In this document: piece by piece, positions 17,370 through 27,074 of the stretch
Position numbering within the stretch: the first letter of the stretch is position 1
Layout: the number at the start of each line of letters is the position of its first letter
Assembly: GCA_029866215.1 (NCBI GenBank)
Contig: JARWZU010000070.1
Coordinates: 20,263-84,262, forward strand
DNA length: 64,000 nt
Direction: 5' to 3'
Origin: Akkermansiaceae bacterium
GTDB taxonomy: Bacteria > Verrucomicrobiota > Verrucomicrobiia > Verrucomicrobiales > Akkermansiaceae
Position numbers and translations under genes: made by a program
Notes under the pieces: model-generated
The model's input: only the letters and a program-made list of their open reading frames with translations
Told to the model about the DNA's origin: nothing
The model's database searches: none

Positions 17370-20300
17370 TCATGGATTCACGGCCACCCGGTAAAAGCCG
17401 GAGCCTGCCGAGGATGAAGCGGTAAATTCGAGAATGGTTCCGGTGCTGCCGGTTTGCGGCAGGCCAATGTTCACAAACGATCCGCCGTTCAATGTCGGGG
17501 AATGTTGGAGTTGATAAGTGTGCCCCGTGTTCGAGTTGATACGGACGGTGACGTTGTTGCTCGACCTTGAAACAGAGGTCACACGGACCGAGTTCGCATC
17601 TATGATCACCCCGTTGTTCTGGAAACCTTGCGGCGGAGTGAACGTGCCTGCGTTGATAACATCCAGTGTGCCGTTATTCACAAACGACGAGCTGTTTCCC
17701 GTGAAGCGGGCGCCGTTGCTGAAAATGATGAGGCCGTTGTTGGTGATGCTACCGTTGACCGCAAATGTGCCGCCGCTGAATTGGGCGATGCCCCCGCTTG
17801 CCACGGTGAGATTTCCTCCGATGCTCCCGCTGCCAATCAACCTCCCGCCGGCCTGCACCGTGAGATTACTCGCAACCGAGCCGTCGAGTTGCAGGGTGCC
17901 TGCGGTGACGTTCGTGAGGCCGGTGTAGGTGTTGTTGCCGGTGAGGGTCAGCGTGCCGGCGCCATTCTTGGTCAGGCCACCGCTCGGTGAACCGGCCCGC
18001 AGGTTCGCCGCAGCCGTGATATTAAAGCCCGCCGTGTCGAAAATCGCACCGCCAGACTTCACGTTGTAGGTGGTATTTGCAGTCTGTGTGAAGTCTGTGG
18101 CGTTTGCCCTCGCTAGCACTGAGGCTCCATTGAAATTCACGGTGCCAGTGAATCCGACACTTTGAAATTGGCTCAATTTAACGGTGCCACCATCCAGGTT
18201 GACGGTTCCGACACCTTGACTCACACGGATGCCACCGATATCGATAAGTCCACCACTCACAGTCGTTGTTGCCGTGCCACCGTAGGCGTTTAGCAGCCAT
18301 GCGTTTGATATGTAGGTGCCGCTGGAAACGGTGAGTGTGCCGGTCTGGAGAGTCACATAACCGGTCGTGCTCAGCGCACCGCCCGCCACCGTGAGGTTGC
18401 CGCCATTCAACCACAGACCTGACGTAGAGCTCTGCACTTCGGTACCCGTAATGTTGAAGGCACCGCTATTGATGTTTACTTGGCCGCTTGTAAGTTTAAA
18501 GCCAACTAGCGTGTCTGTATTGCCGACACCGGGGCTGAACGTCAAATTGCCGCTTCCCGTTTTGGTCAGGGCACTTCCACCGGACACGAGTCCGGTCAGC
18601 GTTGTGCCAGCGGTATTAGAAGTATCAATCGTACTGTTACCGGTAACCGAGATTGCTCGGCTGGAACTGAACGCCGAACTCCCCGTGGTCTGAAGCGTGC
18701 CGCCATTTAGCGTAATAGCGCCGCCACTGCCAAGGTTCACGTCAGTTGAGACTGATAATGCGCCCGCGTTGATCGTTGTCGCTCCGGTGTAGGTGCTGCT
18801 GCCAGAGAGAGTCAGCGTACCGGTACCATTCTTGGTAAGGCCGCCACTCGGTGAACCGGCCAGCAGGGCCGCCGGAGCCGTGATGTTAAAGCCCGCCGTG
18901 TCGATGATCGCACCGCCAGACTTTACGTTGTAGGTGGTATTTGCAGCCTGGGTGAAGTCTGTGGTGCTTATCTTGGCTTGTACCGTGGCTCCATTGAAAT
19001 TCACGGTGCCAGTTGAAGTAGGGTTCCCCCCCTGAAATCCCCACAATTTGAGGGTGCCATCATCTAGGTTGACGGTTCCTGTTCCATTTCCTGCACTCAC
19101 ACGCAAGACACCATCGATATCGAAAAGTCCACCACTCACCGTCGTTGTGGCAATACCCCAGTAGGCATTCTGCAGCGATCCCTTTGATGCGTAAGTGCCG
19201 CTGGCGACGGTGAGTGCGCCATTATTGAGGACAACATAACCCACGGTAGACAAAGCGCCACCATCCACCGTGAGGTTGCCGCCATTCAACGACAGACCCA
19301 GCGAAGCATCTTGCCATCCGCTACCCGTCACGCTGAAATTACCGCTCGTCAGGTTCACCGCACCGCTCACGATTTTAAGCCCCGTCAGCGTGTCCGTGTA
19401 GCCGGTCCCGGGGCTGAACGTCAAACTGCCGCTTCCCTTTTTGGTCAAGCCCCCGGAACTGGTGAGCACTCCAGTCAGCGTGGTACCCGACGCGTTGGAG
19501 GCGTCAATGGTACTGTTACCGGTAACCGAGATTGCTCGGCTGGAACTGAACGCCGAACTCCCCGTGGTCTGAAGCGTGCCGCCATTGAGAATAATGCCGC
19601 CGCCATTGCCAAGGTTCGCGTCAATTGAGACCGACAGATTGCCAGAGCGAATGGTTGTGTTGCCGGTGTAAGTGCTATTGCCGGAAAGCGTCAAGGTGCC
19701 GGATGCAAAGTGGGTGAGGCTGCCGTTCCCGCTGATTGCGCCACTGATCGCCATGTTGCCCGAGCCAGCCACGGTGAGAGGGAAGCCGCCATTGCTCACG
19801 GCACCGGTGCCGAGAGTGAGCAGGTTGGTAGAGTTATTGGTCCATGACTGAGCCGCGCCCAGGGTGACCGGGGCGGAGATGGTATTTGCACCTGAGCCGG
19901 AGTTGACAGTGATACCGCCGTTGTTGATTTGCAGAGTTCCTCCAGAGCCCGCGCCGATGCTCGATCCGGCGGTATTGGAGCTGCCGGTGCCGGTAAAGGT
20001 CAGGCCGTTGATGGTAAATGCCTGATCCAGCGTGGTGTTGAGGTTACCCGCCGAGTTTGCCACCATGAAAACGTCGCTCACCGAACTGGGCAACTCAAAC
20101 GTGTTGGTGGCTCCGGTAGCTTCGCTGGTAAAATTCGTATTCAGCGTCCCGCTATTCTGTGATTTCCAACTCGCATCGATGCTGCCCTGCCAATAGAAGG
20201 GCGGAATCGTCGCACCGGCCTCAAACGAAAGAATTACCGCCGTGTCGGTGGAGGTGGCAAGGCTCGTGTGATAAGGGCTCCCCCCGATCATGAAGTTTCT

Positions 20301-22304
20301 GGGAGCAAGTTTGAATTTGGCTGCGCCGCCCAGACCGCTTGCCGCAGTTATGAGGGTGTAAGTCTTCGTGCTGTCCGAGGGAGCGGCGAGGAAGTTTGTG
20401 ACAATCACGGGGAGCTTCGTTTCGACGATGGCTCCGCCGGAAATGGCCAGCCTGTCGCTCGTCTGGTTGGCTGTAGCAATGTCAAACGTTAGAACCGGAG
20501 ACGCGGCATTGACATCGCCACTCGACAGCCTTGCCCCGCCCACGTTGACAATGCTGGTGAATGTATCGGCCATCGTGAAGTTCGCGCCGGTATACAGCGT
20601 CAGGTAGTTCAGCCCGTTCGAGGTGCCGCTTGCGTTCTGACGGATGGCTAGGGTGCCGGAAGAGAAGACCGGAACCCAGGTGTTAGTGAGGTTGCCGCCG
20701 TTTCCCAGCTTCAGCGAACCGGCTTTGACCGCGGTCATGCCCGTATGGGTGTTGCTGCCGGTGAGAGTCAGCGTGCCGGCGCCGGTTTTGTTAAGACCGC
20801 CAGAGCCAGTGATCACCGAAGCAATCTCCGCATCCACATTCACGTTAAACCCGCTGATGCCAGGGTAGGCGGGCAGGGCGAGCGTGCCACCCATGAGCTT
20901 GTAGCCGGCAGTGTCAAAGCAAAGCGCCGTCAAACTGTCGGCCAGCGTCTGCGTGCCGGAGACCGTGACCGTGCCCACGCCTGTAGCGCCGAATACCGCA
21001 TCGGCACCGGAAGTCCAGACCGCCCCACCCCAGTTGGTGGAGGTGGTGTTCCAAAGAAAATCTCCGGCGCCGTTGTTCCATGCAGCCGCGGCATTTTTGT
21101 TAACCACAAATGGCTGGGGAATGGAGGTCCGCTCGTTGCCCGACGCGTCGCGGGCAATCGCAGTCACTCCTCTGCCGCCCCAGGGCCGGACTGCGCGGAC
21201 CGACATGGACCCACCTTTATCGACGGTTCCTAGCTTAAAGGCGCCATCATAGACATCTGCTGAAGTCCAATTCGGAAACGCATTCGAATCCACTGCCACC
21301 CTGAACTCGATCTCCTGAGACGCTGAGAAAAGCGGACCGCCCACGGCCGTTACCGTTACCGCCGGGTTATAAGTGGCAAATCCCCGGTAGAGATTGGCGA
21401 CGTCCGCATCCATCAGCCAGCAGGCGGTGGTTTTGGTGCCCGAATAAGCAGCATAAGGGTAAACCGTGCCAGATAGCCCACCGCTGACTGTCGGCTTTGC
21501 AGCTAGCCAACCGTTGGACTCAGACAAATCCAGCAGGGTGACCGGACCGAGGAGCGGCGTCACTCCGGCAGGATAACGCGCCCGAATGGCATGATCAAAA
21601 AAAGTGAAAAACAGGCCGTTGACGTTCCCCTCGACATGCCCGGCATTCTGTTCAACGGCAAGGGCGCAGAGCCCTCCCCTGAGGCGGTTTGAGTCGAACC
21701 TGTCAATGATCCCCGTGCGGCCTGCTCCGAGATCAAATTGACCGCCTACGGCAATAGACGGTGTCTTCAGAGCGGCTGAAGACAGAGGGTCGGGAACATA
21801 AAATGCTCCCTTATTCATGATGTAGGCAATCACTCGCTCCGGGATCTTGGTATTGATTCCATAAGCGATCTGCCCGCCACCCGACCACCCAGCGAGAACA
21901 AACGGCAGATTCGCGATTTCAGGACGGTTGCTTGCCGTTGCATACCAAGCGAGATCCGCCAGGAGCATCGGCACTTCCGCATTCACATCATTAGCTGATT
22001 GGCAAATGTATAGAGAAGTGCCCATCAGCGCAAAGTCATGTGCACGTGCCAATGCCTGCCAGTCCGTCTCCTCGGTCCTATTGCGTTGATCTCCATTAGC
22101 GCCGTTACCGAGAACAATAACACCCCTGATGGTGGCCTCGGTCTTCGGGATCCACAATCGGGTGTTGTGGACAAACCCACGATAAGACGGCGACAAGGTC
22201 GCGTTATAATACGTGCCCTGTTGTGCCCTAGCCAACCCGCTCAAGCACAGAAGTGGGATGGCAAGTAGCCAAGTGGCAATCGAAGCAAACATACGTGATT
22301 TCAT
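17370..22304 (-). CDS. Giant secreted alpha/beta-hydrolase with autotransporter-associated beta-strand repeats
   Basis: 1644 residues. The signal peptide MKSRMFASIATWLLAIPLLC...ARA is cleaved before QQGTYY. Residues about 30-260 look like an alpha/beta-hydrolase (esterase) domain with the nucleophile elbow GWSGGG (Ser141), and GHVEGN supplies a likely His. Residues about 430-1560 are Gly/Thr/Asn-rich beta-helix repeats of the PATR kind, for example GTLTLSGNSTYTG and GGLTKNGTGTLTLSG. The last about 70 residues (HTYQLQHSPTLNGGSFVNIG ... SGFYRVAVNP) are a C-terminal module common in verrucomicrobial secreted proteins. No outer-membrane beta-barrel is present, so it is not a classic autotransporter. 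It probably acts as a surface or secreted hydrolase on a long stalk. The substrate is unknown. Confidence 0.85.
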   Translation of the reverse strand: MKSRMFASIATWLLAIPLLCLSGLARAQQGTYYNATLSPSYRGFVHNTRLWIPKTEATIRGVIVLGNGANGDQRNRTEETDWQALARAHDFALMGTSLYICQSANDVNAEVPMLLADLAWYATASNRPEIANLPFVLAGWSGGGQIAYGINTKIPERVIAYIMNKGAFYVPDPLSSAALKTPSIAVGGQFDLGAGRTGIIDRFDSNRLRGGLCALAVEQNAGHVEGNVNGLFFTFFDHAIRARYPAGVTPLLGPVTLLDLSESNGWLAAKPTVSGGLSGTVYPYAAYSGTKTTACWLMDADVANLYRGFATYNPAVTVTAVGGPLFSASQEIEFRVAVDSNAFPNWTSADVYDGAFKLGTVDKGGSMSVRAVRPWGGRGVTAIARDASGNERTSIPQPFVVNKNAAAAWNNGAGDFLWNTTSTNWGGAVWTSGADAVFGATGVGTVTVSGTQTLADSLTALCFDTAGYKLMGGTLALPAYPGISGFNVNVDAEIASVITGSGGLNKTGAGTLTLTGSNTHTGMTAVKAGSLKLGNGGNLTNTWVPVFSSGTLAIRQNASGTSNGLNYLTLYTGANFTMADTFTSIVNVGGARLSSGDVNAASPVLTFDIATANQTSDRLAISGGAIVETKLPVIVTNFLAAPSDSTKTYTLITAASGLGGAAKFKLAPRNFMIGGSPYHTSLATSTDTAVILSFEAGATIPPFYWQGSIDASWKSQNSGTLNTNFTSEATGATNTFELPSSVSDVFMVANSAGNLNTTLDQAFTINGLTFTGTGSSNTAGSSIGAGSGGTLQINNGGITVNSGSGANTISAPVTLGAAQSWTNNSTNLLTLGTGAVSNGGFPLTVAGSGNMAISGAISGNGSLTHFASGTLTLSGNSTYTGNTTIRSGNLSVSIDANLGNGGGIILNGGTLQTTGSSAFSSSRAISVTGNSTIDASNASGTTLTGVLTSSGGLTKKGSGSLTFSPGTGYTDTLTGLKIVSGAVNLTSGNFSVTGSGWQDASLGLSLNGGNLTVDGGALSTVGYVVLNNGALTVASGTYASKGSLQNAYWGIATTTVSGGLFDIDGVLRVSAGNGTGTVNLDDGTLKLWGFQGGNPTSTGTVNFNGATVQAKISTTDFTQAANTTYNVKSGGAIIDTAGFNITAPAALLAGSPSGGLTKNGTGTLTLSGSSTYTGATTINAGALSVSTDVNLGSGGAITLNGGTLQTTGSSAFSSSRAISVTGNSTIDTSNTAGTTLTGLVSGGSALTKTGSGNLTFSPGVGNTDTLVGFKLTSGQVNINSGAFNITGTEVQSSTSGLWLNGGNLTVAGGALSTTGYVTLQTGTLTVSSGTYISNAWLLNAYGGTATTTVSGGLIDIGGIRVSQGVGTVNLDGGTVKLSQFQSVGFTGTVNFNGASVLARANATDFTQTANTTYNVKSGGAIFDTAGFNITAAANLRAGSPSGGLTKNGAGTLTLTGNNTYTGLTNVTAGTLQLDGSVASNLTVQAGGRLIGSGSIGGNLTVASGGIAQFSGGTFAVNGSITNNGLIIFSNGARFTGNSSSFVNNGTLDVINAGTFTPPQGFQNNGVIIDANSVRVTSVSRSSNNVTVRINSNTGHTYQLQHSPTLNGGSFVNIGLPQTGSTGTILEFTASSSAGSGFYRVAVNP
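17922..19664 (-). repeat. Two tandem ~0.87-kb duplications inside the beta-strand-repeat gene
   Basis: The same landmark (ggtgta(a/g)gt) occurs at about 17922, 18786 and 19665, and a long identical stretch around tactgttaccggtaaccgag begins at 18632 and 19510. The offset is about 864-879 bases, equal to roughly 290 residues. Each copy encodes the same order of motifs, from GGLTKNG through TGSSAFSSSRAISVTGNSTI to FTQTANTTYNVKSGG. The copies have diverged mostly by substitutions. Confidence 0.8.
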
Positions 22305-22440
22305 AGAATTGAATGACGGGCAGACGAAGTGAATGAGAGTGTGGAACTAACATCATCTGTGTTACCCTACACACCGGCCCGGTTCTGTATATAAGCCTCT
22401 GGTCGTATTTTTTGCGCTGTTTAAATTCTCCGAGTTGGCC

Positions 22441-22452
22441 GAAGGTACCTTC
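22441..22452. repeat. 12-base perfect palindrome upstream of the giant gene
   Basis: gaaggtaccttc lies in the 240-base region between the giant gene's start (22304) and the end of the aldo/keto reductase gene. It could be an operator, but nothing else supports this. No other feature is seen in 22305-22547 apart from short C- and T-rich runs. Confidence 0.25.
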
Positions 22453-22547
22453 TCAGCAAGGCTGGATTGCAGGACACGCTCATCGTTTGGTGAAATGGTG
22501 ATGCCTAGTGATTCAATACAGGCCCCCCCTCTCCCCCACCTGAAAAT

Positions 22548-23543
22548 CTAATCATCCGCTAAAATTGCATTGATCCGCTCGAGTTCCTCGGTCGTGAATT
22601 GAGCCGAGCTCGCGGCGGCAACGCACTGGTCGACCTGATGCGTCTTGCTAGCACCGATGATGGCGCTTGTGACTCGCGGATCGCGGAGCACCCATGCGAT
22701 GGCCATCGAGGCGAGCGGCTGCCCGCGCTCGGCTGCCAGTCCAGCCAGCGCGCGGATCTTTACCAGTTTGGCCTCATTGACATCATCCCGTTTGAGAAAA
22801 CCAGTTGGCTTGGCCGCACGGGCATCCGATGGAATCCCCTGCAAGTAGCGGTCGGTGAGAAGCCCCTGTGCGAGTGGCGAAAAAACCGCAGCACCGATTT
22901 TCTCCCTGCCAACGACATCGAGCAAACCTCGCTCAGGCGTCCGCTCGAACATGCTGTATTTCGGTTGGTGAACGACGCACGGGGTGCCCAACTCACGCAA
23001 GATGGCACACGCACGCACGGTATCCTCTGGCGAATAGTTTGAAATCGCAGCGTAGAGCGCCTTGCCAGATTTCACCGCCGTCGCAAGCGCACCCATGGTC
23101 TCTTTCATCGGGGTGTTCGGGTCTCGCCGGTGACTGTAAAAAATATCCACGTAGGGAATGCCCATCCGCTTGAGCGACTGGTCCAACGATGCCAGCAAGT
23201 ATTTGCGCGAGCCAAAATCACCATGCGGCCCGGGCCACATCGTGTAGCCTGCCTTGGTCGAAATGATCAGTTCATCGCGATAATCGCCCAGATCCTCGCG
23301 CAGAATTCGCCCGAAAGTCTCCTCTGCCGATCCAGGAACCGGCCCGTAGTTGTTGGCTAAATCGAAATGCGTCACTCCAAGGTCAAAGGCGCGAAGGGCA
23401 ATCGCGCGCGCATTTTCCAAATCGTCCACACTCCCAAAGTTATGCCAGAGGCCCAGGGAAATTTTGGGCAAATGAAGCCCCGAATTCCCGCAACGAGCTT
23501 GAAAAGACAAATCCGCGTAGCGCGAAGGACTGGCGAGGTGCAT
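22548..23543 (-). CDS. Aldo/keto reductase, YghZ / L-glyceraldehyde-3-phosphate reductase type
   Basis: NADPH-dependent carbonyl reductase of 331 residues. The catalytic tetrad of the superfamily is visible: Asp and Tyr in FDLANNYGPVPG, Lys in ELIISTKAGYTMWPGP and His in FYSHRRDP. GYTMWPGPHGDFGSRKYL and VHQPKYSMFERT are typical of the YghZ/potassium-channel-beta-like branch, which in E. coli detoxifies methylglyoxal and reduces L-glyceraldehyde-3-phosphate. The start is the ATG at 23543 (MHLASPSRYADLSF); the frame stays open to 23786 but that part overlaps gltX. The gene is divergent from gltX. Confidence 0.9.
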   Translation of the reverse strand: MHLASPSRYADLSFQARCGNSGLHLPKISLGLWHNFGSVDDLENARAIALRAFDLGVTHFDLANNYGPVPGSAEETFGRILREDLGDYRDELIISTKAGYTMWPGPHGDFGSRKYLLASLDQSLKRMGIPYVDIFYSHRRDPNTPMKETMGALATAVKSGKALYAAISNYSPEDTVRACAILRELGTPCVVHQPKYSMFERTPERGLLDVVGREKIGAAVFSPLAQGLLTDRYLQGIPSDARAAKPTGFLKRDDVNEAKLVKIRALAGLAAERGQPLASMAIAWVLRDPRVTSAIIGASKTHQVDQCVAAASSAQFTTEELERINAILADD

Positions 23544-23655
23544 GAACACAACCAAGCGAGAATTGGACGAATTGACCAGCGGCAAAAGCCAGCGAAGCAC
23601 ACCCCTGTCCTTCTCCTGCTTGCGCATGGCCCATCTGCCACCTACAACCTTGGTC

Positions 23656-24966
23656 ATGACCATTCGCACTCGATTCGCTCCGTCGCCCACCGGGTACCTC
23701 CATGTTGGCGGAGCACGCACCGCATTATTCAACTGGTTGTTTGCCCGCAAACACGGCGGCGTTTTCGTCCTCCGAGTGGAGGACACCGACGAAGCAAGAA
23801 ATACGGAAGAGGCGCGTCAGGCGATTTTTGACGGCATGCATTGGTTAGGCCTCGACTGGGATGAAGGGCCCGAAGCCGGTGGAAATTTCGGACCATACTT
23901 CCAAAGCCAGCGCAGCGAAATTTACGATCGGTGGTTCGCCAAACTCGTCACCGCAGATCGCGTCTACGAAGATGGCGGCGCGTGGCGATTCCGCTTTGAC
24001 CGAAAACCGGTAACGATGCACGACTTGGTGTGCGGCGAGGTCACGATCGATTACCGCGACGAATCGAACACCCCAGACATGGTGGTGAAGCGCTCCGATG
24101 GTTCTTATGTATTCCATTTCGTCAATGTGGTGGACGATCTCGAAATGGAAATCACTCACGTAATCCGAGGCGAAGACCACCTCATGAATACGCCCAAGCA
24201 TCTTCAACTCATCGAGGCATTTGGCGCCCAGCCACCGCATTACGCACACATCCCACTCATCCTCAACCCCGACGGGTCTAAAATGTCAAAGCGCGATGCA
24301 GGTGCCGCGGTTTCGGACTACCCGAGGCAAGGATTTCTGCCCGGAGCCGTGGTAAATTTCATCGCATTGCTCGGATGGAACCCAAAGACCGAACAAGAAA
24401 TTTTCAACCTAACCGAACTAGTCGAGCGCTTCTCACTGGAGCAGGTCAACCGCTCGCCCGGTCGCTTCGATCTCGAAAAATGCAAATGGGTGAACCAGCA
24501 GCATCTGCTCGGCTTGAGTGTCGATGACTTTGCGGCTGCAGCAAAACCCATGGTTGTAGCTGCTGGCTTGCCCATTCCTGCCAACTTCACTGAGGTGGTC
24601 CAAGCCGTTAAAGACAAGGTCCGTCTGTTCAGTGAGGTCCCAGCGGCGTTAGACTTCCTGCTCAAAGATGAGTTCTCTTACGAAGATGAGGCGGTCGAGA
24701 AGGTACGCGCCAATGCCACAGCAACCGCTTTGTTTGGAGATCTAGCAGATGCCTTCAAGGATCTCTCAGAGTGGTCGGCAGACGCGGCCAAAGCCGCACT
24801 AACCACCACCGCACAAGCTGCCGGAGCAAAGCCAGGACAGTTGATGTTCCCTTTGCGAGTCGCACTTTCCGGCCGAGGCCATGGGCCCGACCTTGGTGAC
24901 ATGCTTAAATTGTTAGGCCAAGATCGCTGCGTGCTACGCATCCGCCAGCTCATTAAAATGATCTAA
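23656..24966 (+). CDS. gltX: Glutamate-tRNA ligase
   Basis: Charges tRNA-Glu with glutamate. The ATG at 23656 gives MTIRTRFAPSPTGYLHVGGART, the class I HIGH-type motif (HVGG) at the very N terminus. The KMSKS-type motif is KMSKRDAGA. The anticodon-binding helical region follows (FSLEQVNRSPGRFDLEKCKWVN) and the C terminus MFPLRVALSGRGHGPDL is intact. At 436 residues it is somewhat shorter than the usual 460-490, but no domain is missing. Whether it also charges tRNA-Gln cannot be told. aroE follows after 8 bases. Confidence 0.95.
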   Translation: MTIRTRFAPSPTGYLHVGGARTALFNWLFARKHGGVFVLRVEDTDEARNTEEARQAIFDGMHWLGLDWDEGPEAGGNFGPYFQSQRSEIYDRWFAKLVTADRVYEDGGAWRFRFDRKPVTMHDLVCGEVTIDYRDESNTPDMVVKRSDGSYVFHFVNVVDDLEMEITHVIRGEDHLMNTPKHLQLIEAFGAQPPHYAHIPLILNPDGSKMSKRDAGAAVSDYPRQGFLPGAVVNFIALLGWNPKTEQEIFNLTELVERFSLEQVNRSPGRFDLEKCKWVNQQHLLGLSVDDFAAAAKPMVVAAGLPIPANFTEVVQAVKDKVRLFSEVPAALDFLLKDEFSYEDEAVEKVRANATATALFGDLADAFKDLSEWSADAAKAALTTTAQAAGAKPGQLMFPLRVALSGRGHGPDLGDMLKLLGQDRCVLRIRQLIKMI

Positions 24967-24974
24967 TAAAATTC

Positions 24975-25877
24975 ATGAAACAAGTCTACACGTTCGAGGA
25001 TTTGGCATCGCGGGATCAACTAGATGCTGATTGCACCAAGCCGGCACGCCTTGCCGTGATCGGCCACCCGATCGCCCACTCGGCATCTCCTAAGATGCAC
25101 CAAGCGGCACTCGATTCTCTCGGAATCCACGCACGCTATGTGCGCATCGACATCCAGCCTGGGCAAGTCGCAGAAGCCTTTGCCCAAATGCGCACCTTGG
25201 GCTTCATCGGCTGCAATGTCACCGTCCCTCACAAACTTGAGGCCATGGCGTGTTGCGATGTTTCACCCGAAGCATTTGCCCTCGGAGCGGTCAACACCAT
25301 CCGTTTTGATTCCGACACCACCCGCGGATTCAACACCGATGGACCAGGATTTGCCCTCGCGATCGAGGAGGATTTCAACGCTCCATTGGCGTCATTGAAC
25401 GTCCTCATCGCTGGCGCTGGCGGTGGTGCTGGGCAGGCAATTGCAACTCAATGCTGCCTCCAATCAGTTAGGAAACTTGTCATGGTCAATCGCAGCTTAG
25501 ACAAACTTGCAAACCTAACCGAACGATTGCACGCCTTGAATCGAAGCACAGACATCACCGCATTGTCATTTGATGACCCAGCCCTTGCGGAAGCGTGCGT
25601 AAGCTGTGACTTAATCGTCAACACCTCATCAGTAGGACTCAAGTCAGGTGACCCATTGATCCTGCCCGTCTCTTGTTTAGGCCGCGATCACTTGGTTTAC
25701 GACACCATTTATCAACCTCCGATGACGCCGCTGTTAGTTGCAGCAGAAAATCTCGGGTGCAAGACAGCCAATGGCTTGTCCATGCTAATTCATCAAGGCG
25801 CATTGGCATTCCAGCATTGGTTCCCTGGAACCTCGCCACTCGCCGTGATGCGCGATGCAATGCGCCCCCCCGAGTGA
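24975..25877 (+). CDS. aroE: Shikimate dehydrogenase
   Basis: Reduces 3-dehydroshikimate to shikimate with NADPH in the aromatic amino acid pathway. The 300 residues contain GHPIAHSASPKMHQAAL, the catalytic Lys and Asn in GCNVTVPHKLEAM, the substrate Asp in GFNTDGPGF, the NADP glycine loop IAGAGGGAGQA, and NGLSMLIHQGALAFQ at the C terminus. About 20 residues precede the normal start of the domain (KPARLAVIGHP). It lies 8 bases after gltX and is presumably co-transcribed with it. The stop is 25 bases from the convergent gene at 25903, with no terminator in between. Confidence 0.95.
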   Translation: MKQVYTFEDLASRDQLDADCTKPARLAVIGHPIAHSASPKMHQAALDSLGIHARYVRIDIQPGQVAEAFAQMRTLGFIGCNVTVPHKLEAMACCDVSPEAFALGAVNTIRFDSDTTRGFNTDGPGFALAIEEDFNAPLASLNVLIAGAGGGAGQAIATQCCLQSVRKLVMVNRSLDKLANLTERLHALNRSTDITALSFDDPALAEACVSCDLIVNTSSVGLKSGDPLILPVSCLGRDHLVYDTIYQPPMTPLLVAAENLGCKTANGLSMLIHQGALAFQHWFPGTSPLAVMRDAMRPPE

Positions 25878-25902
25878 CCGATTTCTAGAGCTAACCCTTG
25901 GT

Positions 25903-27012
25903 TCACTTTGCCGGAGCATCCTCTGGAATTTCAACTCCAGGTGCATCCGTAGAAAACCAATGGCACGCAATCACCTCATCGATTTCAAACGTATTTTGAT
26001 CAACCCCCTTGATGCGGCTAACCTTCACTCGAACTCGAACGAGCCCCTCGGGATCAATATTCGGAAGTTTCGATTCAAATACATGCTTACCACTTTGATT
26101 CAATTTAAACGCAGCATCGAGCATACGACCGTTTTTACTGCTTCGTTCAATTAGAAATTCGGGTGATCTAATTCCAAGTTTATCGGGAAAGCCAAAGCGA
26201 GGCGCATAAAGCGCGATACTGATGGTGTCTTCGTTTTTCCTCTCGTCCGCCAAGCGCTCACGCGCGAGGAGACGGAACTCACCCACATCATCACCCGCAC
26301 CCGACAAGAATGACGCCCATGGATAGTCGCTATACCTGACATAGTGATTCCAATCGAGTAGCCACTCACCATTTTCTTCAACAAAAACAGTATCTAGCAC
26401 TTCGCCACCGTCAGCAGTCCAGTAGCATTCAACCGCCTTGCCTATAGGTAGATTGACAATGCCGTAATGGGTCAAATTCAGCTTCTCCGTCACCACATTC
26501 ACCCGAGCGTTGAAGCTGTAGTAACGATCGATCCGGCCTGCAGCGGCAATGGGCGCAAGAATAAACTGCGACCACTCTTCCGGAGTTCTAGCATCAACGA
26601 AACTACCGATCGTTTTCTGCAATAGAGGCATCGCCTTATCAATTAAGGCGGCATCTACCTCGGAGATTGTAACTTCGCTTATGGCAGCAGATTCGGGCTT
26701 TTCCGTCTCAAAGCCAGTCCCTATCAAAAGTTGAGCACTAACTACAATCACTACAGCGAATGCCAAACATCCCAGAAGTACCTTGGCCATCACCGGAAGC
26801 GTCCTACGCTTACTTCGTGAATTTCTCGAATCATGGCGGACTTGGACCTCTGGCGCGGCAGATTGGACCTGAACTTCCGGAGTTACAGCCCCGAAGCCGA
26901 TAAAGGGACTTCGCCCACAACTGGTGCAAGCCCTAACTTCGGTTGCCAAGCTGCGCGCTCGGAACAACGAGCTGCAACGTCCACAGTGGAACCAATAATT
27001 ATTTTTTACCAT
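25903..27012 (-). CDS. Membrane-anchored zinc-ribbon protein of unknown function
   Basis: 369 residues. The N terminus has a zinc ribbon (C10-x2-C13 and C29-x2-C32), followed by a Lys/Arg-rich stretch and one membrane segment (VLLGCLAFAVVIVVSAQLLIG, about residues 97-117). The extracytoplasmic part starts acidic and then has a domain with KAVECYWTADGGEVLDTVF and GEWLLDWNHYVRYSDYPW, which looks like a beta-rich immunity or scaffold-type fold, not a known enzyme. It is the last gene of the six-gene minus-strand cluster, 62 bases after the Hsp70 gene. Confidence 0.7.
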   Translation of the reverse strand: MVKNNYWFHCGRCSSLFRARSLATEVRACTSCGRSPFIGFGAVTPEVQVQSAAPEVQVRHDSRNSRSKRRTLPVMAKVLLGCLAFAVVIVVSAQLLIGTGFETEKPESAAISEVTISEVDAALIDKAMPLLQKTIGSFVDARTPEEWSQFILAPIAAAGRIDRYYSFNARVNVVTEKLNLTHYGIVNLPIGKAVECYWTADGGEVLDTVFVEENGEWLLDWNHYVRYSDYPWASFLSGAGDDVGEFRLLARERLADERKNEDTISIALYAPRFGFPDKLGIRSPEFLIERSSKNGRMLDAAFKLNQSGKHVFESKLPNIDPEGLVRVRVKVSRIKGVDQNTFEIDEVIACHWFSTDAPGVEIPEDAPAK

Positions 27013-27074
27013 CAGAGCTTAACCTTTGTTTCTAGTATCATGCTGGCGAAAGTTAACATTGATCAAGTGCCGAT

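Noticed and set aside
23544..23786. N-terminal extension of the aldo/keto reductase
   Set aside because: The extension overlaps gltX and is not protein-like; the domain begins after the ATG at 23543.
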